Positions 1 to 8,928 are shown, counted from the stretch's first letter. The stretch is DNA of 64,000 nt from Peribacillus folii (GCF_030271255.1 NZ_JASJOM010000009.1:119718-183717); one strand, 5' to 3'. Numbers and translations: made by a program. Notes: generated by a model not told the origin, from the letters alone.

Positions 1-57
1 CCAGATCTTTTATTAACGGAAGTAAGTACATCTTATCATCAAAGGAGTTCATTCATA

Positions 58-855
58 ATGCAAGTCTTACAAAAAACACAAAAAATAGTACGCTATCAAA
101 ATCAAGAAGGCCATATACATTACGGAATTGTTGAGGATGAGTCAATATTACAATTGTCGAGCAGTTTCGCCGAACTAGTCAACAAGGAAATTAAGTATGA
201 CGGGGTTAAGGTCAACTATAGCGATGTTAAAATTCTGGAGCCTGTAAAACCTTCCAAAGTGGTCAATTTCGGGTGGACATATGCAGGCCATGCAAAGGAA
301 ACAGGGGGAGAGGCAAACCTTGTTGAACCATTTTTATTCTTAAAGCCATTATCTTCACTTATTGCAGACAAGGAAACGATTGTGCTTCCTCCAGCCGAAC
401 TGACCAACCAAGTGGAACTTGAAGGCGAAGTGGCCTTGATCATTGGGAAGCGCGGAAAAAACATAAAAGAAGAAGATGCGCTTGATTATGTGTTTGGCTG
501 CACGATCTTTAATGATGTGACTGCAAGAGATCTGACAAAAAAAGATCCACAGTTTACGCGGGGTAAAGGATTTGATACGTTCGGGCCTTTGGGGCCGTGC
601 ATCGTAACGGGTGTGGATCCGACAAACTTACGAATCGTGACCACTCTAAACGGCCGTGTTGTCCAAGACGGAAATACGAATGAAATGTCTTTGAGCATTC
701 CTTATCTAATCAGCTGGCTTTCACAGGTAATGACACTGGAGCCAGGTGATATTTTGGCAACAGGCTCACCATCTGGCAGCTGCCCGGTAAAATCCGGCGA
801 TGAAATCGTTGTCGAGGTCGAGAATATCGGTCAGTTGAGTAATAATGTTCAATAG
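58..855 (+). CDS. Fumarylacetoacetate hydrolase family protein
   Basis: A 265-residue protein of the FAH superfamily, whose members hydrolyse or isomerise acylpyruvates and related beta-diketo acids in aromatic or sugar-acid breakdown. A short N-terminal domain is followed by the FAH fold. The metal ligands are visible as VELEGEVAL near residue 125 and NDVTARDL near residue 150, with GFDTFGPLGPC and a C-terminal LEPGDILATGSPSG typical of the family. AAAGGAG precedes the ATG. In another frame the first bases of the window end in a TAA at 14-16, so an upstream gene may finish there. The exact substrate cannot be read from sequence. Family assignment is firm. Confidence 0.9.
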   Translation: MQVLQKTQKIVRYQNQEGHIHYGIVEDESILQLSSSFAELVNKEIKYDGVKVNYSDVKILEPVKPSKVVNFGWTYAGHAKETGGEANLVEPFLFLKPLSSLIADKETIVLPPAELTNQVELEGEVALIIGKRGKNIKEEDALDYVFGCTIFNDVTARDLTKKDPQFTRGKGFDTFGPLGPCIVTGVDPTNLRIVTTLNGRVVQDGNTNEMSLSIPYLISWLSQVMTLEPGDILATGSPSGSCPVKSGDEIVVEVENIGQLSNNVQ

Positions 856-940
856 TGATACTAGTCAAGCATTCTTCCTTCATCAATAGATGGGCCAAAT
901 TGCTGGTCAAGAAGATTGCGATTCCTAGTGTCGAAGTGAG

Positions 941-966
941 GGCTGCCTTTAAGGCAGCTTTATTTA
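941..966 (+). terminator. Terminator after the FAH gene
   Basis: GGCTGCC, a TTTAA loop and GGCAGC are followed by TTTATTTAT. From here to 1141 no convincing gene is present. A 14-codon reading frame starting at 992 has a weak ribosome binding site and is probably chance. Confidence 0.7.
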
Positions 967-1141
967 TGTAAAAAGAAGAAGGAACTGAAGCGATGGAGCG
1001 GCTTGTATTAACGGGCTGGGCAGTTGAGAGAAAGTGATTTTATAATTTCGCGAATGACCATTTTTTCAAAAAAAAGGAAAAAAGAATCAGGGAAAATATT
1101 GGAAATTGCTAAGGGTACCCATTAATAAACATTTGCCCATA

Positions 1142-1756
1142 TCATTTGAACTTAGCGTCAATAGCAATTCTATCGTAATCCAATATCCAATCGTTGTATT
1201 GCTGATAAACAGCTCTTACTGATTCGGGCGTGGTCGCCAATAAATCACAACCCCTGTCATCATATATGTAAAATATAGTTTTCCTGCTAATGTTGATAAA
1301 ATAGATCCTATTAAAGATACTGGGTTTTATACCCATATCCTGATTACAAATTGCTTTTATCATTGAAATGTACCTGAAATCAGACGTTTTGCATTGTAAG
1401 GTGAATCGGTGGGTTTGATAGCTTTTTTCATCATTATCTTCCGGAAACATATAGGGAATTGTTGTAAGGTTTAACTGATATAAAACCGATTTATCTTTCA
1501 TATAACGAGAAAAAACTTTTGGTTCATGCTTATACCCATCTGCAAAATCGTCTACGTCAGCAACGATAAAAATATCATCGTCTTGTGTATGCAAAGACTT
1601 AAATAAAGTGATGGCCCTTTTATATACTCCTTGTATATAGGGGCTGTTTTCATGAGCATCATCACTATCATAGTCCAGACCCAATTCAAAACGGATACCG
1701 ACTTTCCCATTATAAAACAAGGGTGGTTTCAGTTCTAAGTTTGGAAAATTTTTCAC
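1142..1756 (-). CDS. DUF3885 domain protein, probable frameshift at its 5' end
   Basis: About 204 residues of a DUF3885-type protein of unknown function, recognised by the opening NLELKPPLFYNGKVGIRFELG-like block and by the late YDDRGCDLLA segment. The open frame begins at a GTG (1756) directly after an in-frame TGA and has no ribosome binding site. A good start lies just upstream in another frame: AGAGGTG, then ATG at 1778-1776, reading MLLNEFMSEK. One extra A in the A5 run at 1749-1753 would join the two frames into MSEKNFPNLELKP. Either a base is missing in the assembly or the gene carries a real one-base deletion. No operon partners. Confidence 0.65.
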   Translation of the reverse strand: MKNFPNLELKPPLFYNGKVGIRFELGLDYDSDDAHENSPYIQGVYKRAITLFKSLHTQDDDIFIVADVDDFADGYKHEPKVFSRYMKDKSVLYQLNLTTIPYMFPEDNDEKSYQTHRFTLQCKTSDFRYISMIKAICNQDMGIKPSIFNRIYFINISRKTIFYIYDDRGCDLLATTPESVRAVYQQYNDWILDYDRIAIDAKFK

Positions 1757-2035
1757 TCATAAATTCATTTAATAACATGCTTACACCTCTTAATTTTTCT
1801 TTCTTATTCCTATTCTGTATTATACTGTGTGCGTTTAATTAGTTCACCGTTTTTCAAGAATGTGCATGAAGCAAATCCGGTATAATCATTCGGTCTAAAA
1901 GGGTATCAGGAATGAAAGAAAGTTTTGAAAAAAATTTGATAGAATGATTGTATTGCTGGAAATGGATAAGAAGAATCAATGGAGTTCGCTTGCAATATAA
2001 TTTTTGATTACAGAATAATAAGTTTTTTCATATGA

Positions 2036-2051
2036 TGGCACATTTCTTGCA
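2036..2051 (+). promoter_or_regulatory. Sigma-54 (-24/-12) promoter of the sensor-kinase operon
   Basis: TGGCAC, five bases, TTGCA is a perfect match to the sigma-54 (SigL) consensus, with GG and GC in correct register. It lies 130 bases before the kinase start. Since the operon itself encodes a sigma-54 activator, autoregulation is the simple inference. The surrounding intergenic region (1800-2180) holds no other feature I can support. Confidence 0.85.
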
Positions 2052-2180
2052 ACAGCTGATAGGGACAGGATTTTGGAGGTGATAGGGCTTCTGCTACTTA
2101 TTGTTGATCGATGGAAAGTCTCTGTACATTGAAAACACTTGAATGTTACAAACTGTAGGTATAGAAAAAGGGGTGAGGCG

Positions 2181-4169
2181 ATGCGTAATTTATATATTCT
2201 CTGTGCCTTTCTAACTTTCTTCCTTTTCTTTTTTGGCTGTTTCGATCCTGATGCGGTTCATTCGGAAGGCAAAAAAGTGATAAGGGTTGCAGGAGATCAT
2301 AATTTTCCACCCTTCGAATATTTGAGCGATTCGGGCGTTTACTCCGGTTTTAATGTGGATATCATGAACGCGATTTCGATCGAGACTGGTATCAGATTCG
2401 AATATTACCCTATGCCTTGGAACGAGGCGGTGCATGCCTTGCGCTCGGGAAGGGTGGATGCGATACAAGGTATGAAGTACAATCAGGAGCGTGAGGAGAC
2501 TTATGATTTTTCCGCTCCCTATTTCACAAGCTCACAGGGGATATTCGTGTTGAAGGATAATATGTACATCCGGAATATTGAGGATTTAAAAGGCCGGAAA
2601 GTGGCTGTACAAAAAGGTGATGTTGCCAGCGGTCTAGTAACCAAAGTCGATCAATTGGACTTGGTAGAAACCGATAATCAGCAAGAAGCAGTCCAATTGT
2701 TGATTGACGGAAAAGTGGAAGCTTTCATAGGTAACCGGATTACGGGTCAATATTTTTTACAGAAGAATGAGCAGCAAGCGCTCATAAAGATTGTCGGTGA
2801 ATCACTTGACCCGACGAATTATGCTGTGGCTGTGCTGCCAAAAAACAAAGAGATCTTGTCAATTTTCAATCAGGGGATCTCTCAAATCAAGAAAGATGGA
2901 ACATATGAAAAGATAGAGAAAAAGTGGTTCGGTGAATATATTTTGCCGAATACGCAACGACTGCGTAAAACGATGCTGTATTTAAAAATAGGTCTTTTCC
3001 TCACCTTCATTATCATGACACTCATCTTATGGTGGAATCTCAGCCTTAAACGAGAAGTAGCTAAACGAACAAAACAAATTGAGCGCGTGAATAAAGACTT
3101 GGAAGAAAAGATGCTGCTCCAGGAGGAAAATATCCATTTTCAGCAGCAGCTATTAAACAGTGCCTACAGTTCGCTTATTACGTTGAATCATCAAGGATTA
3201 GTCTCAATGATCAATGTGAAGGCTTCGGAATATTTGAAGCTGGATCGTACCATTGTTAATCGACCTTTTCAGGATTTGCCCATTGCCTATTTCATTCCAG
3301 AATTGGAGATTATGGAGGCACTTGAGAAAAAGAGCGTTTTTTTACAAAAGGAAGCGGTGTGGTCACAGCAGCCTGGAGAAAAAAGACATATAACTTATAG
3401 TGTGTATCCAATTCAAACGAAGCGGGGAGAAAGTGTAGGAGCCGTTTTGAGTTTTTATGATATTACGGAACAAAAACAGCTTGAAAGAAAAGTGGCACAA
3501 GATGACCGTTTGCGTTCATTGGGACAACTAGTGGCAGGTATCGCCCATGAAATACGCAATCCGTTAACGTCCATCCTTACATATACACAATTACTGCCTA
3601 AAAAATTTGCAAGCGCGGATTTTCGTACTTTCTTTTCCAAACAGGTTACAAGTGAAATCACCAGGCTTAATACTTTGATTAACGATTTACTCGATTATGC
3701 CCGACCAAAAAAATCAGAGCCTATCACTTTTTCACTAAATGAAACCTTGGAGGGGATTGAGCTATTGCTTAGGCCGAAGATTAAAGAAAAAAACCTGCGT
3801 ATCGTGCGAGAGTTCACCGCGAACATTCAGGCTACTGCAGATACACAGCAGATCAAACAAGTACTGGTAAACGTCATTCTCAATGCCATTCAGGCATCGA
3901 ATGATGGGGGGGCTCTTTTTTTTAGGGCATATTATCAGGACAAGCTCACTGTAGTTGAAATCGAGGATAAGGGAATCGGAATCTCGGAATTGGAGATGGA
4001 TAAGATATTTGAACCGTTTTATACCAGGAAGCCAAACGGAGTCGGACTTGGGCTTTCCATTTCCTATCAGCTCGTGAAAGAGAATGATGGGACTATCGAG
4101 ACAAGAAGCGAACAAGGGAAGGGAACAGTAGTGACCATTAGCTTACAGCATGAGAAACAGAAAGGGTGA
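2181..4169 (+). CDS. Sensor histidine kinase with extracellular amino-acid-binding domain
   Basis: A 662-residue hybrid sensor. The start at 2181 is chosen because AAGGGGTGAGG precedes it and it opens a signal-peptide-like region ending in FFFGC, a possible lipobox. Order of domains: SBP_bac_3 periplasmic-binding domain (about 35-255, with FPPFEYLSDSGVYSGFNVDI), one membrane helix (about 265-288), a PAS-like segment (about 320-425), HisKA with AHEIRNPLTS, and HATPase with NVILNAIQAS, DKGIGI and GVGLGLS. The binding domain suggests detection of an amino acid or related anion outside the cell. It is followed after five bases by its sigma-54 response regulator, so the pair is an NtrB/NtrC-like system that probably drives the genes from 5826 on. 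Confidence 0.9.
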   Translation: MRNLYILCAFLTFFLFFFGCFDPDAVHSEGKKVIRVAGDHNFPPFEYLSDSGVYSGFNVDIMNAISIETGIRFEYYPMPWNEAVHALRSGRVDAIQGMKYNQEREETYDFSAPYFTSSQGIFVLKDNMYIRNIEDLKGRKVAVQKGDVASGLVTKVDQLDLVETDNQQEAVQLLIDGKVEAFIGNRITGQYFLQKNEQQALIKIVGESLDPTNYAVAVLPKNKEILSIFNQGISQIKKDGTYEKIEKKWFGEYILPNTQRLRKTMLYLKIGLFLTFIIMTLILWWNLSLKREVAKRTKQIERVNKDLEEKMLLQEENIHFQQQLLNSAYSSLITLNHQGLVSMINVKASEYLKLDRTIVNRPFQDLPIAYFIPELEIMEALEKKSVFLQKEAVWSQQPGEKRHITYSVYPIQTKRGESVGAVLSFYDITEQKQLERKVAQDDRLRSLGQLVAGIAHEIRNPLTSILTYTQLLPKKFASADFRTFFSKQVTSEITRLNTLINDLLDYARPKKSEPITFSLNETLEGIELLLRPKIKEKNLRIVREFTANIQATADTQQIKQVLVNVILNAIQASNDGGALFFRAYYQDKLTVVEIEDKGIGISELEMDKIFEPFYTRKPNGVGLGLSISYQLVKENDGTIETRSEQGKGTVVTISLQHEKQKG

Positions 4170-4174
4170 AGACG

Positions 4175-5530
4175 ATGCACGATATCATGATTATTGATGA
4201 TGAACCAACCATTTGTCAGTCACTTACGTTTGCATTGGAAGACCAGTATCACGTTTATTCATTTACAGATCCACGCGAGGCTCTTCTACTTCTGGAAAAA
4301 GCTGAAATCGCCATCGTTTTACTTGATCTAAAAATCGGGGGATTCAATGGAATGGAAGTGCTGGAAGAAATCAAGTGCCTCTCTCCTTCAACCGTTGTCA
4401 TAATGATGACGGCGTACGGCAGCATCCCATCATCCGTAGAAGCAATGCGTAAGGGAGCATTCTCCTATGCAACAAAGCCGCTTCATATTGATGAATTGGA
4501 AGTGCTGATGCAAAAAGCGGAGGAAGTATATACGCTTCAATCCAAAGTGAAATGGCTGAGTGAAGAATTGGATAAAGTGGCTGGTATGAACGGCCTTATT
4601 GGTGAGAGTTCGGCCATGCGCAATATATTCTCTCTCATTGAAAAAGTGAAGGATATCGATTCCAACATTCTTATAGAAGGGGAAAGTGGAACCGGAAAAG
4701 AAGTCGTTGCCAGAACAATCCATAATCAAAGTAAGCGCAGAAACAAGAAATTTCAGGCTATAAATTGTGCAGCCATTCCGACCCACCTGTTGGAATCAGA
4801 ATTATTTGGATATGAAAAAGGCGCATTTACAGGGGCGGCTCAGCGGAAATATGGACTATTCGTATTGGCGGAAGGAGGAACCATCTTTCTTGACGAAATA
4901 GGTGAGATGGATTTAGCACTGCAAGGGAAAATTTTGCGCGTTTTACAAGAGAGAAAGGTAATGCCCGTAGGAGGAATTGAAGAAGTCAGTATCGATGTCC
5001 GTATCATAGCAGCGACAAACAGAGATTTGGGTAAAGAAGTAAAAGAAAACCGATTTCGTGAGGATTTATATTATAGATTAAATGTAATTCCGTTCCACCT
5101 GCCGGCCTTACGCGAAAGAAAAGAAGATATCCCGTTGTTGTTGGAATTTTTCATTGCACAAATCGGTGATCGAATGGGGAAACCTGTGGAAGGGATATCC
5201 CATGAAGCAATGCAGCTACTGCAGCAATATGACTTTCCTGGAAATATACGTGAATTGCAGAACTTGATCGAGAGAGCAATTGCGCTTACAAATGAGCCTT
5301 ATATACAGAAAGCTGATTTACCTTCAGATATTCAAAAAAGCACGCGTGCGTTTTTTGGGAACACCTTAATCCCTGCCTATGTCGGCGAAACGCTTGAAGA
5401 AATCGAAAAGAGAGTGATTCTTCATAACCTGGCCGCTTTTAACGGTCATCAAAGGAAGACCGCGCAAACTATCGGGATCGGGGAGAGAACATTACGAGAC
5501 AAGTTGAAGAAATACCGGGAAGAAAAGTAG
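4175..5530 (+). CDS. Sigma-54-dependent response regulator (NtrC family)
   Basis: A 451-residue enhancer-binding protein. Receiver domain residues 1-115 carry the acidic pocket DDE and phospho-acceptor Asp about residue 51 (VLLDLKIGG). The AAA+ domain shows GESGTGKE (Walker A), a canonical GAFTGA sigma-54 contact loop and GGTIFLDEIGEM (Walker B). The C-terminal Fis-type helix-turn-helix is RKTAQTIGIGERTLRDKL. The ATG at 4175 is preferred over GTG 4166 because GGGTGA is correctly spaced. It is cotranscribed with the kinase upstream. Likely targets are the -24/-12 promoters at 2036 and 5615. Confidence 0.93.
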   Translation: MHDIMIIDDEPTICQSLTFALEDQYHVYSFTDPREALLLLEKAEIAIVLLDLKIGGFNGMEVLEEIKCLSPSTVVIMMTAYGSIPSSVEAMRKGAFSYATKPLHIDELEVLMQKAEEVYTLQSKVKWLSEELDKVAGMNGLIGESSAMRNIFSLIEKVKDIDSNILIEGESGTGKEVVARTIHNQSKRRNKKFQAINCAAIPTHLLESELFGYEKGAFTGAAQRKYGLFVLAEGGTIFLDEIGEMDLALQGKILRVLQERKVMPVGGIEEVSIDVRIIAATNRDLGKEVKENRFREDLYYRLNVIPFHLPALRERKEDIPLLLEFFIAQIGDRMGKPVEGISHEAMQLLQQYDFPGNIRELQNLIERAIALTNEPYIQKADLPSDIQKSTRAFFGNTLIPAYVGETLEEIEKRVILHNLAAFNGHQRKTAQTIGIGERTLRDKLKKYREEK

Positions 5531-5569
5531 GCGAAAATTGCCGTGCGGCAATTTTCGCCTGCTTTTTAT
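5531..5569 (+). terminator. Terminator after the response regulator
   Basis: Thirteen-base perfect arms (GCGAAAATTGCCG and its complement) with a two-base turn start directly after the stop codon and are followed by CTGCTTTTTATT. Confidence 0.85.
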
Positions 5570-5614
5570 TTTGAATGATCCTTTATTTCCTCCGTGTTTT
5601 AATGACTTTGAAGC

Positions 5615-5630
5615 TGGCATGAAACTTGCA
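5615..5630 (+). promoter_or_regulatory. Sigma-54 promoter of hutG-gltS
   Basis: TGGCAT, GAAAC, TTGCA fits the -24/-12 consensus except for the final base of the first element. It lies downstream of the activator's terminator and 195 bases before hutG, so hutG and gltS form a separate sigma-54 unit. Confidence 0.85.
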
Positions 5631-5659
5631 GATTAACCTTGCAGAAAACCAATATATAG

Positions 5660-5809
5660 ACTGGAGGCATAGCAGTTAGGAAGAGGGCGGATGTTCAATT
5701 TCCATCACAAGCTATACAGGTAGCCCTGTCTTGTAAGGAGCCTTTGCCAAAACTTGAACAAAAGCTGAAAAATGTATTAGATAGCAGGAATGATCTAAAG
5801 ATTTATTAA
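5660..5809 (+). other. Start-less open frame in the hutG leader, possible gene remnant
   Basis: Forty-nine sense codons lie between TAG at 5657 and TAA at 5807. The composition looks coding (VQFPSQAIQVAL, PLPKLEQKLKNVLDSR). A GGAGG sits at 5663-5667, but no ATG, GTG or TTG follows in frame at usable spacing. It may be the tail of a deleted gene or a transcribed leader. I do not recognise a family. Confidence 0.3.
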
Positions 5810-5825
5810 AGAGGAGGAATGAGGT

Positions 5826-6770
5826 ATGTATATATCACCCAATATGGATGTATGGAAAGGCAGGACAGATAGTTTAGTGGACAAAGATGAATTTAGAATT
5901 CATCAAATCGTTAAAGGGAGTCAAAGAGCATCAATGAATCATGCATGCGGAATAATCGGGTTTTCCTGTGAAGAAGGCGTACGCCGGAATAAAGGAAGAC
6001 TTGGGAGCAAGGAAGCTCCAAATGAAATACGCAAAGCCTTATCTTCCTTATCCTGGCATGGCCAAGCAACAGATAGCTTAGTTGATTTCGGAACTATCAT
6101 TTGTGAAGAAAGGCAGCTAGAAGCGGCACAAGCTGAATTAGGAAGTCATGTGGAGAAAATATTATCCAAAAATATGTTTCCCGTTATATTGGGGGGCGGA
6201 CATGAAACCTTCTATGGTCATTTTCTAGGAGTTAGGTCTCAGGTTGGACCAAACGCTAAAATAGGCATCCTTAACATCGATGCTCATTTTGACTTACGCT
6301 CCTATGAAGAAATGACTTCTTCGGGAACGATGTTCAAGCAAATATTAGAAAATGATCATCTCACTAGCTATATGCCAATTGGTATTCAACGTTTTGGAAA
6401 TACTAAAAAATTATTTAATACGGCAGACTCACTTGGTTGTTCTTGGATACTGGAAGAAGATTTAATGAATGAAATAACTGATGAAATCGAAAATAAGATT
6501 CAGAATTTTATGAATGAACATGATTCCATTATCTTAACACTGTGTATGGATGTTATAAACGCTTCAGAAGCACCAGGTGTTAGCGCACCTTCCCCATTCG
6601 GCCTTTCCGGAAAAATGGTCAGACAACTGATTCGTAATATTATTTCTAATAGGAAAACCATTTCATTTGATATTTGTGAAGTAAATCCAGCATTAGATAA
6701 TGATAATCGAACTGTAAAATTAGCTGCAAACCTAATAAACGAAGTATTCATGTGTGTGGAGAGGAGATAG
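5826..6770 (+). CDS. hutG: Formimidoylglutamase (arginase/agmatinase superfamily)
   Basis: A 314-residue ureohydrolase-fold enzyme. HutG hydrolyses N-formimino-L-glutamate to glutamate and formamide at a binuclear manganese site, the last step of histidine breakdown. Motifs: GGGHE near 122, NIDAHFDLR near 153, and the late block CMDVINASEAPGVSAPSP near 240, typical of HutG rather than arginase. In this last motif the first Asp of the usual SxDxD is Cys, so the metal set should be checked. GAGGAGG precedes the ATG. hutH, hutU and hutI are not adjacent. The neighbours gltS and hutD plus the sigma-54 promoter suggest use on an imported substrate. Confidence 0.85.
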   Translation: MYISPNMDVWKGRTDSLVDKDEFRIHQIVKGSQRASMNHACGIIGFSCEEGVRRNKGRLGSKEAPNEIRKALSSLSWHGQATDSLVDFGTIICEERQLEAAQAELGSHVEKILSKNMFPVILGGGHETFYGHFLGVRSQVGPNAKIGILNIDAHFDLRSYEEMTSSGTMFKQILENDHLTSYMPIGIQRFGNTKKLFNTADSLGCSWILEEDLMNEITDEIENKIQNFMNEHDSIILTLCMDVINASEAPGVSAPSPFGLSGKMVRQLIRNIISNRKTISFDICEVNPALDNDNRTVKLAANLINEVFMCVERR

Positions 6771-6775
6771 ACAAT

Positions 6776-7969
6776 ATGAACATCGAGATTAATCAAACAA
6801 TCACTATTTTTTTAGCCATATTGCTTTTGGCACTGGGCGGGATTATCGTTAAGAATGTGAAAGTATTTAAACACTTTTGTATCCCTGCACCTGTTGTCGG
6901 CGGATTGCTTTTTGCCTTAGTCGCTACAAGTCTAAAAGCCTTTCTTGGCGTTACCATTTCATTAGATACGACACTCCAGGGACTATTCATGTTAACATTC
7001 TTCACTACTGTTGGTTTGGGTGCTAGTTTTCAATTAGTAAAAGTCGGCGGTAAATTATTATTAATCTATTGGCTGTTATGTGGGTTTCTCGCATTTGCCC
7101 AAAATTTGATTGGTATTTCGTTAGCTCCCGTTTTTGGGATCGATCCATTGATCGGTATGATGGCAGGAGCCATTTCCATGGAAGGCGGTATTGGTGCAGC
7201 TACGGCCTTTGGCGGCACCATCGAATCGCTAGGAATCCAATCTGCCCAAGCAATTGGGATAGCAGCAGCTACTTTGGGATTGGTCTTTGGGGGATTGGTT
7301 GGAGGTCCCACAGTAAAGTATTTAATTAACAAACACAAATTAACACCAAGTAAAGAAGATATTGAAATTCAAGAAAAGAAAGTAACGGAGGATAAAATAG
7401 AGGTAAATGTAGCTTCATTCATGAAGCAAGTATTAATACTGACCTTTTGCATGGCTTTAGGTTCTTATTTAGGAGAGTTATTTTCGGCGAAGACAGGTTA
7501 TGTTTTACCGAATTATGTTGGAGCAATGATAGTAGCTGTAATCGTACGGAATATTTTAGATAAGATAAACGAAAAAATTATTGAAATGCCTAGTATCAAT
7601 TTTATTGGAGATATCACTTTGGGTATTTTCTTATCGATGGCTTTAATGAGTATAAAACTATGGGAGGTTGCTGACCTCGCTTTACCAATCATATTAATTG
7701 TAGTGATCCAAGTAATTTTCATCATACTATTAAGTATCTTCATCATGTTCCGTTTCCTTGGTAAAAACTATGATGCAGCGGTTATGGTTGGAGGATTTAT
7801 TGGACATGGTATAGGAGCTACACCGAATGCCATGGCCAACATGTCAACGATCACTGCTAAATATGGACCTTCAAGCAAAGCGTATTTGATCGTTCCGATA
7901 GTCGGTGCTTTTCTAATCGATGTTTTTGCCATGCCAATTATCATCATATCTATTAATCTATTAAAATGA
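6776..7969 (+). CDS. gltS: Sodium/glutamate symporter family permease (GltS-type)
   Basis: A 397-residue hydrophobic protein with about ten to twelve membrane segments and two pseudo-symmetric halves, including the PAPVVGGLLFAL segment near residue 40, GGIGAAT near 140 and GHGIGATPNAMANM near 350. GltS carriers import glutamate with sodium. The ATG at 6776 has GGAGAGGAG upstream; a GTG at 6752 lies inside hutG and is less likely. It starts five bases after hutG ends, so the two are cotranscribed. Here the carrier could serve glutamate or formimino-glutamate; this is inference. Confidence 0.88.
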   Translation: MNIEINQTITIFLAILLLALGGIIVKNVKVFKHFCIPAPVVGGLLFALVATSLKAFLGVTISLDTTLQGLFMLTFFTTVGLGASFQLVKVGGKLLLIYWLLCGFLAFAQNLIGISLAPVFGIDPLIGMMAGAISMEGGIGAATAFGGTIESLGIQSAQAIGIAAATLGLVFGGLVGGPTVKYLINKHKLTPSKEDIEIQEKKVTEDKIEVNVASFMKQVLILTFCMALGSYLGELFSAKTGYVLPNYVGAMIVAVIVRNILDKINEKIIEMPSINFIGDITLGIFLSMALMSIKLWEVADLALPIILIVVIQVIFIILLSIFIMFRFLGKNYDAAVMVGGFIGHGIGATPNAMANMSTITAKYGPSSKAYLIVPIVGAFLIDVFAMPIIIISINLLK

Positions 7970-8216
7970 CCATCAATATTAAAAACTTCGTTTTATTGTA
8001 AAGTCCAAATTTGTCATCAAATAAATAAGAATGTTCCGTATGAATATCTCCGATTTACAGGGCATGTATTCTTTTGGCAGTCACTTTCATGCTGCGGACA
8101 ATTTATTATACCTTTGCAACTCTTGAAAATGTATGCATCCCTTCCATTGACAGGATATCGGGTTTGATTGAAGATTTACAAAAAAATGGTTGTCGCGCAA
8201 AAAAGGAGGGAAATAG
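7970..8216 (+). other. Intergenic region gltS-hutD with a weak open frame
   Basis: No hairpin terminator or clear promoter is seen. A 47-codon open frame (8089-8232) runs into hutD in another frame, has no ribosome binding site and reads partly protein-like (TLENVCIPSIDRIS). It may be the decayed end of a lost gene. hutD could be expressed by read-through from gltS. Confidence 0.25.
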
Positions 8217-8828
8217 TTGTCTTACTCATTAAAAGTAATAAAGAAAAGTGAACAAATTACCACTCTTTGGTCAGGCGGAAAAACAACACAGCTTGCCATT
8301 TATCCTGAAGATGGAAATTACTTGAAGCGTGATTTCAAGTGGCGGATAAGCACCGCAGAAATCGAGGTAGACGAATCCTTATTCACTCATCTTCCAGGCA
8401 TAAAAAGAATCATCACGATACTTGAAGGGGAGATGTCACTAAAACACAAGGGGAAGCAAGAGGTGCATTTATTTCCATTTGAACAGCATCGGTTTGATGG
8501 CGGATGGGAAACCCGCAGCTTCGGAAAGGTTACGGACTTCAATTTGATGTTGGCGGAAGGATGTGAAGGTGACCTTAGCACGATTCATCTAGATGATGGA
8601 ATCCATCATCTGCCATTGGATCAAAATCAATCTAAGAGGCGATTTCACGCCTTTTACTGTGTCAAAGGAACAAGTGAAATGAGTATTAATCAAAATGAAG
8701 CGGCTGTGTTAGGGGAAGGTGACATACTGGTCTTGAATCTTGGTCAATCTTGCAACAATTTACATGTTAACCTAACTAATTATCATGACTCAACTGCAAC
8801 GATCATTCAGGTAAGCATTTTTCATTAG
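8217..8828 (+). CDS. hutD: HutD/Ves family cupin-fold protein
   Basis: 203 residues. The family signature is FKWRISTAEIEVDESLFTHL, followed by PGIKRIITILEGEM and FPFEQHRFDGGWET. HutD proteins are bicupins found with histidine-utilisation genes; in pseudomonads HutD has been proposed to bind formimino-glutamate and limit the pathway. TTG start preceded by GGAGGG. It closes the hutG-gltS-hutD group and supports formimino-glutamate as the substrate. Its own promoter was not found. Confidence 0.85.
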   Translation: MSYSLKVIKKSEQITTLWSGGKTTQLAIYPEDGNYLKRDFKWRISTAEIEVDESLFTHLPGIKRIITILEGEMSLKHKGKQEVHLFPFEQHRFDGGWETRSFGKVTDFNLMLAEGCEGDLSTIHLDDGIHHLPLDQNQSKRRFHAFYCVKGTSEMSINQNEAAVLGEGDILVLNLGQSCNNLHVNLTNYHDSTATIIQVSIFH

Positions 8829-8893
8829 GCGGAGTGGAATCAATTAATAGAAATCGGCAGTGATGCTTTTACACCAAGGAAAATCATGATGGT

Positions 8894-8928
8894 AAAAAAC
8901 TCTGGAGATGAATCTCCCGGGTTTTTTA
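8894..8928 (+). terminator. Terminator after hutD
   Basis: GGAGA, TGAA, TCTCC inside flanking A and T runs (AAAAAAC on the left, GTTTTTTA on the right). Confidence 0.65.

Noticed and set aside
8075..8090. Sigma-54-like site TGGCAG-N5-TTCAT before hutD
   Set aside because: The -12 element lacks the required GC.
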